Part shown: in pieces, positions 26,787 through 36,847 of the stretch
How positions within the stretch are numbered: position 1 is the stretch's first letter
Layout: each line of letters opens with the position of its first letter
Assembly: GCA_038373865.1 (NCBI GenBank)
Contig: JAXGGA010005883.1
Coordinates: 1-64,000, forward strand
Origin: Uloborus plumipes
Taxonomy: Eukaryota; Arthropoda; Arachnida; Araneae; Uloboridae
DNA: 64,000 nucleotides
Reading direction: 5' to 3'
Position numbers and translations under genes: made by a program
Notes under the pieces: model-generated
The model's input: only the letters and a program-made list of their open reading frames with translations
Databases searched by the model: none
What the model was told of the DNA's origin: nothing

Positions 26787-28613
26787 ATATATTGTTGAAA
26801 CAAATGCACACGTTTTTAAAGCTAAGAAAATCTTGCTTGAAAAAATGGCAGTATAATCACTCCAAACTTAAATTATACCTTTATTTTTGAAACAAAAAAC
26901 ACTTTTGTGCTGATAAGTAATATGTAATAATACAGCTTTAAAACAAGCAATTTGCATTCGATTACAGACATGTGTCAGCAGTGTCCTTCAAATTTGTGTA
27001 GAGGAAGTAGTCCAAAATCCAAATACAGGTTACGGTCCAAATACAGACCACCTGCTGAAAATGGCGGAAGGGAGCAGTGACTGTTTTCCACTATTGTGCA
27101 GTTTTGTACACTAACAAAAATTGCACCCGATGTAAGTACAAGGGGCAAAATAGTAGTGAGCAAAATGCCCTTGACTGTTGACTCATGTGCTTTGGTGAGA
27201 GCTGTTTTAGTAGAAAAATCAACTTTTGAGCTACTTAGAACTTTTCGACGGATATAAAGCTGAAAGTTCTCCCTTTCGATGTTGCACAGTAAAGTAAATG
27301 GCTGCTACCGAACAACAAATTAGATGTCATGAGCTTCTCGTACGGTACTTGTTTTGAACTAATTGTTTTGAACTACTTGTTTGTTAGTACTGGGTGATTC
27401 AAAAACGGGCTACCACAGATGGTCCAAAAACAGCCTAGCCCGTTTTTATACCAACAATGTTAGCTCGTTGTTAGATAATACGTATTTTTAATCTTGATAA
27501 TTATGAATTAAATTAATTAATTAATTGGTTTTTATAAGGCACAGAAAAGAAATATGAAATAAAAAATGAAAAAAAAAAAAAAAACCGCGAAATTGAAATT
27601 GGACCTTGACGACATATAGCAAGCCACTAAGAGGTTTGCTTACGCAATATGGTAACTTTGAAGATCTCACTATCCCTAGGAGTGCTCTTGAAATTTGTTC
27701 AAATAAATAAATAAATAAATGAAATATAAAATCATTAAAAAAAATAATTATTGAGGCTTCCCAAGTAAAACTGGAAAGAAATTCATTCTTAGGGGTAGAG
27801 CTGGAAAGTGACTCTGGATTACACTCTTGACAAAGTTTTTTTTTTTTTTTCTTTTTTTTGTGACTCCTCAGAGAGTTAAGGCGGTTTTCTTCTGAATTAG
27901 CAATTTTCAATTAGCTAGAAAAACATAGAAAAACTTGGAGGAAACATATATGGCATGATTTGATTTGTTAATGAAAAGGCATGAAACTCGTTCTCCCGTA
28001 TGAAAGCCATCAAAAACCAAACAACTTTTCTAGAATCCTTGTCTTCAATAAAGAAATCTATGACTAATTCAACTTTTTTCCAAAAATAATTTTCAATGTT
28101 GACAAACTGGAATCCAGAATAAATATCTTTCAACCATTCAAGGAAAGTTTTTATAAAAAAAAGAAAAAAAAGGGGGGGGGGAGCAGCTTTGGCATCTGTG
28201 TGCAGCTTTCATGAATGCTCTTGGAATTTCCATTTATTTTTACATGATATATTTCAAGTGTGAATAGGGCCACACCGTCCATGAAAGGTATATAAATATA
28301 AAATAAATTTTTCAAGTAAAAATTTCATGTTTTTTATTTATTTATTACGAGATAAAACATTTTTTATACTAGTAGCTCGTATTTGGATCACCTCTTGAAA
28401 AGGCTTGATTTTATCCTTGTATGTAATCATTTAGTTTTAGAGCACTTAAACTATTGTTCTGCTTTTTGAACGTTAAGATCCCCTTCCTGAATGTTTTAAA
28501 GAATTACTGGCACTATACAATTTTCTATTTTCGTGAACAGGTAAATCGGTAGGTATCACAATGAAAATGGTAGCCCGTTTTTTGGACCACTTCCGCTATT
28601 TTAACATTGTATT
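26787..28613. repeat. Spacer with repeated GGTCCAAAAACGGGC-type words
   Basis: Between the two inverted element copies, variants of GGTCCAAAWACRGG occur at about 27009, 27027 and 27413. A GGGTGATTCAAAAACGGGC start lies at 27392, and inverted variants occur at about 28380 and 28572. The GGGTGATTC start suggests an element related to its neighbours, but no right terminus is present; the 28618 copy may have displaced it. No gene is recognised. Confidence 0.4.
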
Positions 28614-28617
28614 ATAT

Positions 28618-29852
28618 GGGTGATTATAAGATCCATGCGTTTTTTGTCTCCCCAAAGAAAAAATAATCTGATTAATTTCATACTCATTATATTACTAGTC
28701 GCTGCTATTTTTATGATTGTAATGGTAAGGGCCAGACGAAATCCCATTTTTGGGGGGTTTTATTGATACCAGGGGAAAATGCGTTTCCAGGGGAGTGACA
28801 CTATTGGCAGAATTCTGTTTTGATTTACAATTGTTTCACTTATTTTTCGGTGTTGAATCAGAGTATGGACTCATTTCTATAAGACCTGTATTCAAAAAAA
28901 AAAAAATCGCGTTGTAATAAAATAAAAAAAATCAATCTTGAAAACCCGACAAGTTTCATACAAGTCGCACCGTAGATCCCAAATGAAAATACTTCCCGCA
29001 TTATTTAAGTTCATTCAAATTGCTTTCACAGGGGCAATTAAGAACAAATATGAAATTAATTATGCTTATAACACAGTTTTAATGTATGTTTACCCTTTTT
29101 TGGAACAAAACTGCCAGGGGAGTGACGCCAGAGAAGTGACAAAATGACACATTACTTATAAAAACAATATCACGCGTTCTTCTTACCAGAACTTCACGTA
29201 AACCGTGCTGACTGCACCCAATAAGCATTACATTATACATACGCACATTTATGTAGCGATGAAATATAAAAAGTTATACTTACCAGGGGAAATACAACAG
29301 CGACTGGCGCAGGACGCTTCTAGCCACTTTTAACGAGAACCGATGCAATAACATTCGATTTTTAAAAAAACCTCTTAGCTTGCTTTTAACTTTACTTCGT
29401 ATTACACTGGTTATTTGCACTGAACGTCATCCTTATGCATTTTTTATGCTATATTTCAGTCTTTGAAGTTTACCAGGTGAGGGTGACACTGTTGGTATGG
29501 CACGTCAAAAAGTGTATTTTTTAAAAATAATAATAAATTTTTTTCAATGTTTACTGATGAAATATGTTTCTATGTGAATGTACGTGTATGGTTATGGCAA
29601 AAAACATTATGCCAAGTTAGTAAAAATTGAACGTCGAACATGTTTGTATAAAAACTTGCATTTGGACAAGCCAGGGGAGTATACATTTATGACTATTTTC
29701 AGCTATAAATGCTAAAATAAAATAATTGCAGTGCATTAATTGGGTGTTTCATATAAAAGATAACAGTCTGTAATGCTTAAGCATACAATAACCTTAATAA
29801 AATCAGTTTTACATGAAGTGGCCGTCAGAATTCAAATAACGTAGAATCACCC
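28618..29852 (+). mobile_element. GGGTGATTCTACG element, copy 2 (inverted relative to copy 1)
   Basis: The right end is an exact TIR (CGTAGAATCACCC); the left end is a diverged GGGTGATTATAAG. ATAT flanks both sides (28614-28617 and 29853-29856). CCAGGGGA or a one-base variant occurs at 28769, 28787, 29114, 29283, 29473 and 29671, two of them as CCAGGGGAGTGAC. No transposase motif is visible. The right end runs straight into a TA tract and the mariner-type element that follows. Confidence 0.8.
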
Positions 29853-29863
29853 ATATATATATA

Positions 29864-30981
29864 CAGGGTAGTTATAAATTAACAGGAGGTGTTTGGAGCC
29901 CTCTAGCTCGCGAACTACTGGGCGAAACATTGCCAAACTTCGTGAGCATGCATATTAGACCATGGGATTTTGATTTCTGGAATAAAAAAAATTAGTTTGA
30001 AAAATTACCACCAGGGGGAAATTTGGCGCTGTTAAAGTGTATTATTATGATTATTGAAGAATTAATTGCTACTGACAAAATATGCATCCATTTTATTTGC
30101 AAAAATGACTTTTTTTGGCACAAATGTGGCTCGATATGATCGCCATTGTAAAGTTGTAAGAACTGCATACGATGCAGAACATTTTCTACGGCAGCTCGTA
30201 ACATATCAGAATGGATTTCTCTAATTTTTAAAATTATCATATCTTTTAAACTTGCGATATCAGAAATGTTTCTTTGATAGCATCAAAGCATTGTTCTCTA
30301 ATAGCATTTGCAACTTCGTCAACTTGTAGCTGATTAACCGTCTGGCGCCCCTAGCCTGGTTGCTGGGCTAGAAATCCAGTCATTTTAAACCGCTTAATCA
30401 TGTTTCTTAAATTTGTTATGGTCAGCGGGCCTTTTCTCAACTGCTTCACTCGCCGAAATTCTCGAAGAGTAACATTGGCATTTTCATCACGCTGATAGTA
30501 GAGCTTCACTAACAAAGCGCGGTCCTGCATAGTTAAAGCCATCAAGAGGCAACTGCGCTCAGAATGATGAGAATGCTCCCAGTCAGTCATTTTATACAGA
30601 TGATCGCTAAACGCAAAGCGTTTATGCAAATTATTGCATTCTATTTGGTTGGTGGACAGCTATTTTGTTCGTGGTAATTTTTTTTTAATAGAAAATTCTA
30701 CGGCGATCATATTAAACCTCATTTGCAAAGAACAATCATTTTTGCTTGGGGAAATTGATTTATACAGCATATTTTCAAGTTTAATTCGCGATTTTCAGTG
30801 TAATACACTTTTATAGCGCCAAATTTCCCCCTGGTGGTGATTTTTAAAACTAATTCTTTTTATGCCAGAAATCAAAATCCCATGGTCTAATATGCATGCT
30901 CGCGAAGTTTGGCAATGTTTCGCCCAGTAGTTCGCGAGCTAGAGGGCTCCAAACACCTCCTGTTAATTTATAACCACCCTG
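29864..30981 (-). mobile_element. Mariner-type element with ~180-bp TIRs
   Basis: The sequence starts CAGGGTAGTTATAAATTAAC and ends with the complement of CAGGGTGGTTATAAATTAAC. The arms stay matched for about 180 bp (29864-30045 and 30797-30981). TA flanks both ends, as expected for Tc1/mariner. The interior keeps only a DNA-binding-domain remnant (30351-30629, minus strand) and lacks a DDE/D catalytic domain. At 1,118 bp it is an internally deleted, non-autonomous copy. Confidence 0.85.
30351..30629 (-). pseudogene. Remnant of a mariner-type transposase, N-terminal helix-turn-helix only
   Basis: The minus-strand frame holds a block of the form DRALLVKLYYQRDENA...LREFRRVKQLRKGPLT...NLRNMIKRFKMTG. 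This is the helix-turn-helix arrangement (DUF4817-like) at the start of many arthropod mariner-type transposases: one DNA-contacting helix unit, then an RKGPL-type turn, then a second helix. The reading frame stops after the TGFLAQQPG stretch, exactly where a linker and second DNA-binding unit would be expected. No D,D,E/D catalytic residues follow within the ~180-bp TIRs. It could at most make a short DNA-binding peptide able to recognise such TIRs. Whether it is expressed cannot be judged. Confidence 0.7.
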
Positions 30982-31017
30982 TATATATATATATTTATAT
31001 ATATATATATATATATA
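30982..31017. repeat. (TA)n linker between two transposons
   Basis: A 36-bp TA-rich tract separates the mariner-type element from the Tc1 element. A similar TA tract lies at 29853-29863 and TA continues after 32235, so the two TA-inserting elements sit in one microsatellite. Confidence 0.9.
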
Positions 31018-31089
31018 CACTGAAGTGACAAAAGTCATGGGATAGCAATATGCAAATTTTCAGATGGCAGTAGCATCGCATAGAACAGG

Positions 31090-31096
31090 TATAAAT
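31090..31096 (+). promoter_or_regulatory. Putative TATA box of the Tc1 transposase gene
   Basis: TATAAAT lies 65-71 bp upstream of the ATG at 31161, between the left TIR and the coding region. The spacing fits a compact transposon promoter. Motif-based only. Confidence 0.45.
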
Positions 31097-31160
31097 GCGC
31101 AGTGCTTTTACAGAGCTTTCATTTCTGTTCAAGTTATTCATGTGAAGAGGTTTTAACGTG

Positions 31161-32204
31161 ATGATGACCGCACGACGTGAATTAACAGACTTTGAACGCG
31201 GAATGTTAGTTGGAGCTAGACGCATGGGTCATGCCATTTCGGAAATCGTTAGAGAATTCAACATTCCCAGATCCACTGTGTCAAGAGTGTGCCGAGAGTA
31301 TGAAATTTCAGGCATAACATCCCACCATGGACAGCGCAGTGGTCGACCGCCTGCACTTAAAGATCGAGACCGGCGACGTCTGCAAAGAGTCGTAAATTCT
31401 AACAGACAAGCAACACTGCGTCAAATCACCGTAGAAATCAATGTGGGACGTACAATGGACGTGTCTGCTAGAACTGTGCGGAGAAATTTGGATTTCTTGG
31501 GCTATTCCAGCAGAAGACCGACTCGAGTGCCTGTACTGACAGAACGACATCGCTTGCAGCGACTCTCGTGGGCACGTGAGCATATCGGTTGGTCCCTAGA
31601 TGAATGGAAAACCGTGGCCTGGTCCGATGAGTCACGATTTCAGCTGGTAAGAGCCGATGGTAGGGTTCGAGTGTGGCGCAGACCCCACGAAGCCATGGAC
31701 CCAAACTGTCAGCAAGGCACTGTTCAAGCTGGTGGTGGCTCCGTAATGGTGTGGGCTGTTTTTTCATGGCATGGACTTGGTCCTCTAGTGCGACTGGACC
31801 GAACATTGACTGGAAATGCTTATGTGCAGCTACTTGGAGATCACTTGCAGCCATTCATGGACTTCATGTACCCAAACAACGATGGGATTTTTATGGATGA
31901 CAATGCGCCATGTCACCGGGCCACAACTGTTCGCAATTGGTTTGAAGAAAATTCTGGACAATTCCAACGAATGATTTGGCCACCTAGATCGCCCGACATG
32001 AATCCCATTGAGCATTTATGGGACACCATCGAGAGGTCTGTTCGTGCCCAAAATCCTGCCCCATCAACGCTTTCACAATTATGGACGTCTATCGAGACAG
32101 CATGGCTCAATATTCCTGCAGAAGACTTCCAACGACTTGTTGAGTCCATGCCACGTCGAGTTGTTGCACTTCTCCGGGCAAAAGGAGGGCCGACACGATA
32201 TTAA
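31161..32204 (+). CDS. Tc1-type transposase, intact, D-D-36-E
   Basis: The gene encodes a ~347-residue cut-and-paste transposase that would bind the TIRs at 31018 and 32235 and move the element into TA sites in the nucleus. Two helix-turn-helix units occupy roughly residues 10-50 (ERGMLVGARRMG...STVSRV) and 70-115, with an RSGRPP linker between them. The catalytic core shows D156 (WSDESRF), D247 (FMDDNAPCH) and E284 (NPIEHLWD), with 36 residues between the last two instead of the 34 of classic Tc1. That spacing fits the DD36E group described as Incomer, but assignment needs a tree. I start at the ATG of 31161; the codon before it is GTG, and a second ATG follows immediately. The stop TAA lies 31 bp before the right end. 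No frameshift or stop interrupts it, and all three acidic residues are present, so it may be functional. Confidence 0.95.
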   Translation: MMTARRELTDFERGMLVGARRMGHAISEIVREFNIPRSTVSRVCREYEISGITSHHGQRSGRPPALKDRDRRRLQRVVNSNRQATLRQITVEINVGRTMDVSARTVRRNLDFLGYSSRRPTRVPVLTERHRLQRLSWAREHIGWSLDEWKTVAWSDESRFQLVRADGRVRVWRRPHEAMDPNCQQGTVQAGGGSVMVWAVFSWHGLGPLVRLDRTLTGNAYVQLLGDHLQPFMDFMYPNNDGIFMDDNAPCHRATTVRNWFEENSGQFQRMIWPPRSPDMNPIEHLWDTIERSVRAQNPAPSTLSQLWTSIETAWLNIPAEDFQRLVESMPRRVVALLRAKGGPTRY

Positions 32205-32235
32205 GAGGTATCCCATGACTTTTGTCACTTCAGTG

Positions 32236-32357
32236 TATATATATATGTCTAACACTATCAGCGTAGCTTCCAGGATCAAGTTTTTATTGTAAAGATTGAA
32301 AATATTAATTACAAGTATTAATTTAGAGGAAAAAATTGACACCTAGTTGCTTAGACC
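32236..32357. other. Short spacer with target duplication of the next element
   Basis: Remaining TA tract, then AT-rich sequence ending in GCTTAGACC (32349-32357), the left target duplication of the satellite-bearing element. Confidence 0.7.
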
Positions 32358-35300
32358 ATGGCTACCTGCGATCTTAAAACGGCTAGCCAGACGCGGCGGA
32401 GATCAAAGGAAATTTCGTACAAGGCGAAGTTACCGTTGTCGCCGCTTGTGGCGCTGATCTCCTAGGGTTGGTTTGAGCGTTTTTCTGTGTTAACAATCTA
32501 GATTTCGCTTTGCTTTTCAGTGAAAACCGCGTTCTTTCTTTCAAGTGATTTTTCTGTTCATGCATTATTCATCGAAACACATCCCACGATACTCGATTAC
32601 ATATTAGTTTCATGTGTTCTTTTTTTTTTTTTTCTGAATGTTGTTTTAGAGTGTCTTTTGCAAAGTATTGACGAAAATCATTTTCATTCTTTTCGCAGGC
32701 ACTTTTTTTTGTATTTTAATTTCGAATTGAAGGAGGGGGTCAAGGGGGGGTCAATTAAAATACACTTTTGTATTTTAATTGACTCCCCCTGCTCCGAATG
32801 GGGGGGATTCCGAATTGGGGGAGGGGGTCAGAGGGGGGTCAATTAAAATACACTTTTGTATTTTATTTGACCCCCCTCCCCAGAATGGGGGGGAATTCGG
32901 AATTGGGGGAGGGGGGTCAGAGCGAGGTCAATTAAAATACAGTTTTGTATTTCAATTACCTCCCTCTCCCGAATGGGAGGGAAATTCCGAATTGGGGGAG
33001 GGGTGTCAGAGGGGGGGTCAATTAAAACATAGTTTTGTATTTAATTGACCCCCCCTCCCCCGAATGGGGGGATTCCGAATAGGGGGAGGGGGGTCAGAGG
33101 GAGGGTCAATTAAAATACAGTTTTGTATTGTAATTGACCCCCCTCCCCCGAATGGGAGGGAAATTCCGAATTGGGGGAGGGGGGGTCAGAGGGGGTCAAT
33201 TAAAACACAGTTTTGTATTTTAATTACCCCCCCCCCCGAATTGGGGGTTGATTCCGAATTGGGGGAGCGGGTCAGAGGGGGGGGGTCAATTAAAATACAC
33301 TTTTGTATTTTAATTGACCCCCCTCCCCAGAATGGGGGGGAATTCGGAATTGGGGGGGGGTCAGAGGGGGGTCAATTAAAATACAGTTTTGTATTTTAAT
33401 TGACCCCCTCCCCCGAATGGGGGGAATTCGGAATTGGGGGAGGGGAGTCAGAGGGGGGTAAATTAAAATACAGTTTTGTATTTCAATTACCTCCCTCCCC
33501 CGAATGGGGGGAAATTCCGAATTGGGGAGGGGGGTCAATTAAAATACAGTTTTGTATTTTAATTGACCCCCTCCCCCGAATGGGGGGAATTCGGAATTGA
33601 AGGAGGGGGTCAGAGGGGGGTCAATTAAAATACACTTTTGTATTTTAATTACCTCCCTCCCCCGAATGGGAGGGAAATTCCGAATTGGGGGAGGGGGTCA
33701 GAGGGGGTCAATTAAAACACAGTTTTGTATTTTAATTGACCCCCCTCCCCCGAATGGGGGGATTCCGAATTGGGGGAGGGGGGTCAGAGGGAGGGTCAAT
33801 TAAAATAGTTTTGTATTGTAATTGACCCCCCTCCCCCGGATGGGAGGGAAATTCCGAATTGAGGGAGGGGGGTCAGAGGGGGGTCAGTTAAAACACAGTT
33901 TTGTATTTTAATTGACCCCTCCCCCGATTTGGGGGTTGAATTCCGAATTGGGGGAGGGGGTCAGAGGGGGGTCAATTAAAATACAGTTTTGTATTTAATT
34001 GCCCCCCCCCCGAATTGGGGGTTGATTCCGAATTGGGGGAGCGGGTCAGAGGGGGGTCAATTAAAATACACTTTTGTATTTTAATTGACCCCCCTCTGAT
34101 CCCACTCCCCCAATTCGGAATTTCCCTCCCATCCGGGGGAGGGGGGTCAATTAAAATACAAAACTGTATTTTCATTGACTCCCCTCTGACCCCCCTCCCC
34201 CAATTCGAATTTCCCCCCCCCCATACTGGGTAGGGTGTTTTTTAATACAAACTGTATTTTAATTGACCCTCCCTCTGACCCCCCTCCCCCAATTCGGAAT
34301 CCCTCCCCATTCGGTGGAGGGGGCGCCAATGAAAATATAAAACTGTATTTTAATTGACCCCCCTCCCCCAATTCGGAATTTCCCCCCATTCGGGGGGGGA
34401 GGTAATTCAAATACAAAGCTGTATTTTAATTGACCCCCTCTGACCCCCCTCCCCCAATTCCGAATTCCCCCCATTCGGGGGAGGAGGGTCAATTAAAATA
34501 CAAAACTGTATTTTAATTGACTCCCCTCTGACCCCCCTCCCCCAATTCCGAATTTCCCTCCATTCGGGGGAGGGGATCAATTAAAATACAAAACTATTTT
34601 AATTGACCCCCTTCTGATCCCCCGCCCCCAATTCGGAATTTCCCTCCCATCCGGGGGAGAGGGGGTCAATTAAAATACAAAACTGTATTTTAATTGACTC
34701 CCCTCTGACCCCCCTCCCCCAATTCCGAATTCCCCCCATTCGGGGGAGGGGATCAATTAAAATACAAAACTGTATTTTAATTGACCCCCCCCTGTCCCCC
34801 CTCTTGCAATTCGAAATTCCCCCCCCCATTCTGGGGAGGGGGGTTTTTGAAATACAAAACTGTATTTTAATTGACCCCCTCTGACCCCCCTCCCCCAATT
34901 CCGAATTTCCCCCCATTCGGGAGAGGGTGTCAATTAAAATACAAAACTGTATTTTAATTGACCCCCCTCTGATCCCCCTCCCCAAATTCGGAATTTCCCT
35001 CCCATCCGGGGAGGGGGGTCAATTAAAATACAAAACTGTATTTTAATTGACCCTCCCCCCCTCTGACCCGCTCCCCTAATTCGGAATTTCCCCCCATTCG
35101 GGGGAGGGGGGTTTTGAAATACAAAACTGTATTTTAATTGACCCCCTCTGACCCCCCTCCCCCAATTCCGAATTCCCCCCTGTTCGGGGGAGGGGGCCAA
35201 TTAAAATACAAAACTGTATTTTAATTGACCCCCTCTGATCCCCCTCCCCCAATTCGGAATTTTCCTCCCATCCGGGGGAGGGGGGTCAATTAAAATACAA

Positions 35301-36810
35301 AACTGTATTTTAATTGACTCCCCTCTGACCCCCTCCCCCAATTCCGAATTCCCCCCCCATTCGGGGGAGGGGGGTCAATTAAAATACAAAACTGTATTTT
35401 AATTGACCCTCCCCCCCTCTGACCCGCTCCCCTAATTCGGAATTTCCCCCCATTCGGGGGAGGGGGTTTTGAAATACAAAACTGTATTTTAATTGACCCC
35501 CTCTGACCCCCCTCCCCCAATTCCGAATTCCCCCCTGTTCGGGGGAGGGGGCCAATTAAAATACAAAACTGTATTTTAATTGACCCCCTCTGATCCCCCT
35601 CCCCCAATTCGGAATTTTCCTCCCATCCGGGGGAGGGGGGTCAATTAAAATACAAAACTATATTTTAATTGACCCCCTCTGACCCCCCTCCCTCAATTCC
35701 GAATTTCCCCCATTCGGGGGAGGGGGTCAATTAAAATACAAAACTGTATTTTAATTGACCCCCTCTGATCCCCCTCCCCCAATTCGGAATTTCCCTCCCA
35801 TCCGGGGAGGGGGGTCAATTAAAATACAAAACTGTATTTTAATTGACCCTCCCCCCTCTGACCCCCTCCCCTAATTCGGAATTACCCCCCTTTCGTGTGA
35901 AATACAAAACTGTATTTTAATTGACCCCCTCTGACCCCCTCCCCCAATTCGAAATTTCCCCCCCATTCGGGGGAGGGGGGGTTTTGAAATACAAAACTGT
36001 ATTTCAATTGACCCCCCTTCCCCCAATTCCGAATTCCCCCCTGTTCGGGGGAGGGGGTCAATTAAAATACAAAACTGTATTTTAATTGACCCCCCTCTGA
36101 TCCCCCTCCCCCAATTCGGAATTTCCCTCCCATCCGGGGGGTCAATTAAAATACAGTTTTGTATTTTAATTGACCCCCCCTCTGACCCCCCCCCCTAATT
36201 AGAAATCCCCCCCCCATCCGGGGGAGGAGGTCAATTAAAATACAAAACTATTTTAATTGACCCCCCTCCCCCAATTCGGAAGGACGGGCCTGCATCTAAC
36301 TGCATTTTAATTGAACTTTTACGTTTTCTCCGGCGCTTCTATAAATGTAATTTTAGAAGAATCAGCTTTCCTTTTTGCAACTCTGGTTAAACCGGAAGTG
36401 AGGAAAATGCAATCCTTTAAATAAATGATTGTCTCTCGAATATATAAAGCTATCTTCTAAATCAGATGTCAACGTAATGTTTCACGTAAATGTAGTTTCG
36501 AAGACTTTATGTGTTATGACTTTTAAACAATCTTTGAATTGTTTCATGTGCTTTATAAATGTTTTAAACTGTGAACACATAACAACACTATGTATTTTGA
36601 TGTTTGTTTTTTTTTATCAAGACTGAAACAGCTTTACTCCTAGAAATCAAGTCTTTACCACGCATGTTATTACTATACCTTTCCCTTTAAAAAGTCTTAC
36701 CGAACCCTAGGAGATCAGCGCCAAATGGCTGATGTGGCAGAAAATGTAAGTTCTGCTTGTACGCTCTTTTTCGCCCGTCTGGTTAGCCGCATAAGATCGC
36801 AGGTAGCCAT
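32358..36810. mobile_element. Mutator-like non-autonomous element carrying a satellite array
   Basis: The ends are perfect 19-bp inverted repeats starting ATGGCTACCTGCGATCTTA, and looser inverted similarity runs on to about 115 bp, ending at GGCGCTGATCTCCTAGGGTT on each side. The flanking 9-mer GCTTAGACC is identical on both sides (32349-32357 and 36811-36819). A 9-bp duplication with long TIRs is the signature of Mutator-like (MULE) elements. No transposase is seen; most of the interior is the satellite at 32735-36280. In the right arm ATGGCTGATGTGGCAGAAAAT is followed by GTAAGT, exon-like but unproven. Confidence 0.8.
32735..36280. repeat. ~88-bp satellite array in two opposed halves
   Basis: About 40 units repeat every ~88 bp (for example the TTTTGTATTTTAATTGAC word at 32767, 32855, 32943, 33033, 33121, 33211, 33301). 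Each unit joins two near-palindromes: GTCAATTAAAATACA with its complement, and a G/C-rich hairpin around AATTCGGAATT. Up to about 34080 the asymmetric part reads GTCAGAGGGGG; beyond it the same part reads CCCCCTCTGAC, so the second half is inverted. A 356-bp higher-order repeat (four units) is visible at 35049 and 35405. Frames reading SIKIQFCILIDPPP are a by-product of the repeat. Confidence 0.9.
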
Positions 36811-36817
36811 GCTTAGA

Positions 36818-36847
36818 CCAACTTGCCATGATTACGTGGCAAGTTGG
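36818..36847. repeat. 11-bp-stem hairpin beside the satellite element
   Basis: CCAACTTGCCA, an 8-base spacer, then the exact complement TGGCAAGTTGG. It overlaps the right target duplication of the preceding element by two bases. Confidence 0.85.

Larger units (their letters stand above)
31018..32235 (+). mobile_element. Complete Tc1-type transposon
   Basis: The left end CACTGAAGTGACAAAAG continues to a 27-bp perfect inverted match with the right end, and TA flanks both sides (31016-31017, 32236-32237). It is 1,218 bp, a normal length for a Tc1 element, and carries one uninterrupted transposase gene. Perfect TIRs and an intact ORF indicate recent insertion. Confidence 0.95.

Noticed and set aside
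31308..32342. Several minus-strand and alternate-frame ORFs over the Tc1 transposase
   Set aside because: Shadows of the intact transposase reading frame.
32779..35607. Many overlapping 70-130 codon frames with SIKIQFCILIDPPP repeats on both strands
   Set aside because: They follow the ~88-bp satellite exactly and occur on both strands, so they are repeat by-products, not a repeat protein.
32735..36280. CRISPR-like regular repeats
   Set aside because: The whole unit repeats with no unique spacers, the array flips orientation, and the context is eukaryotic transposons.
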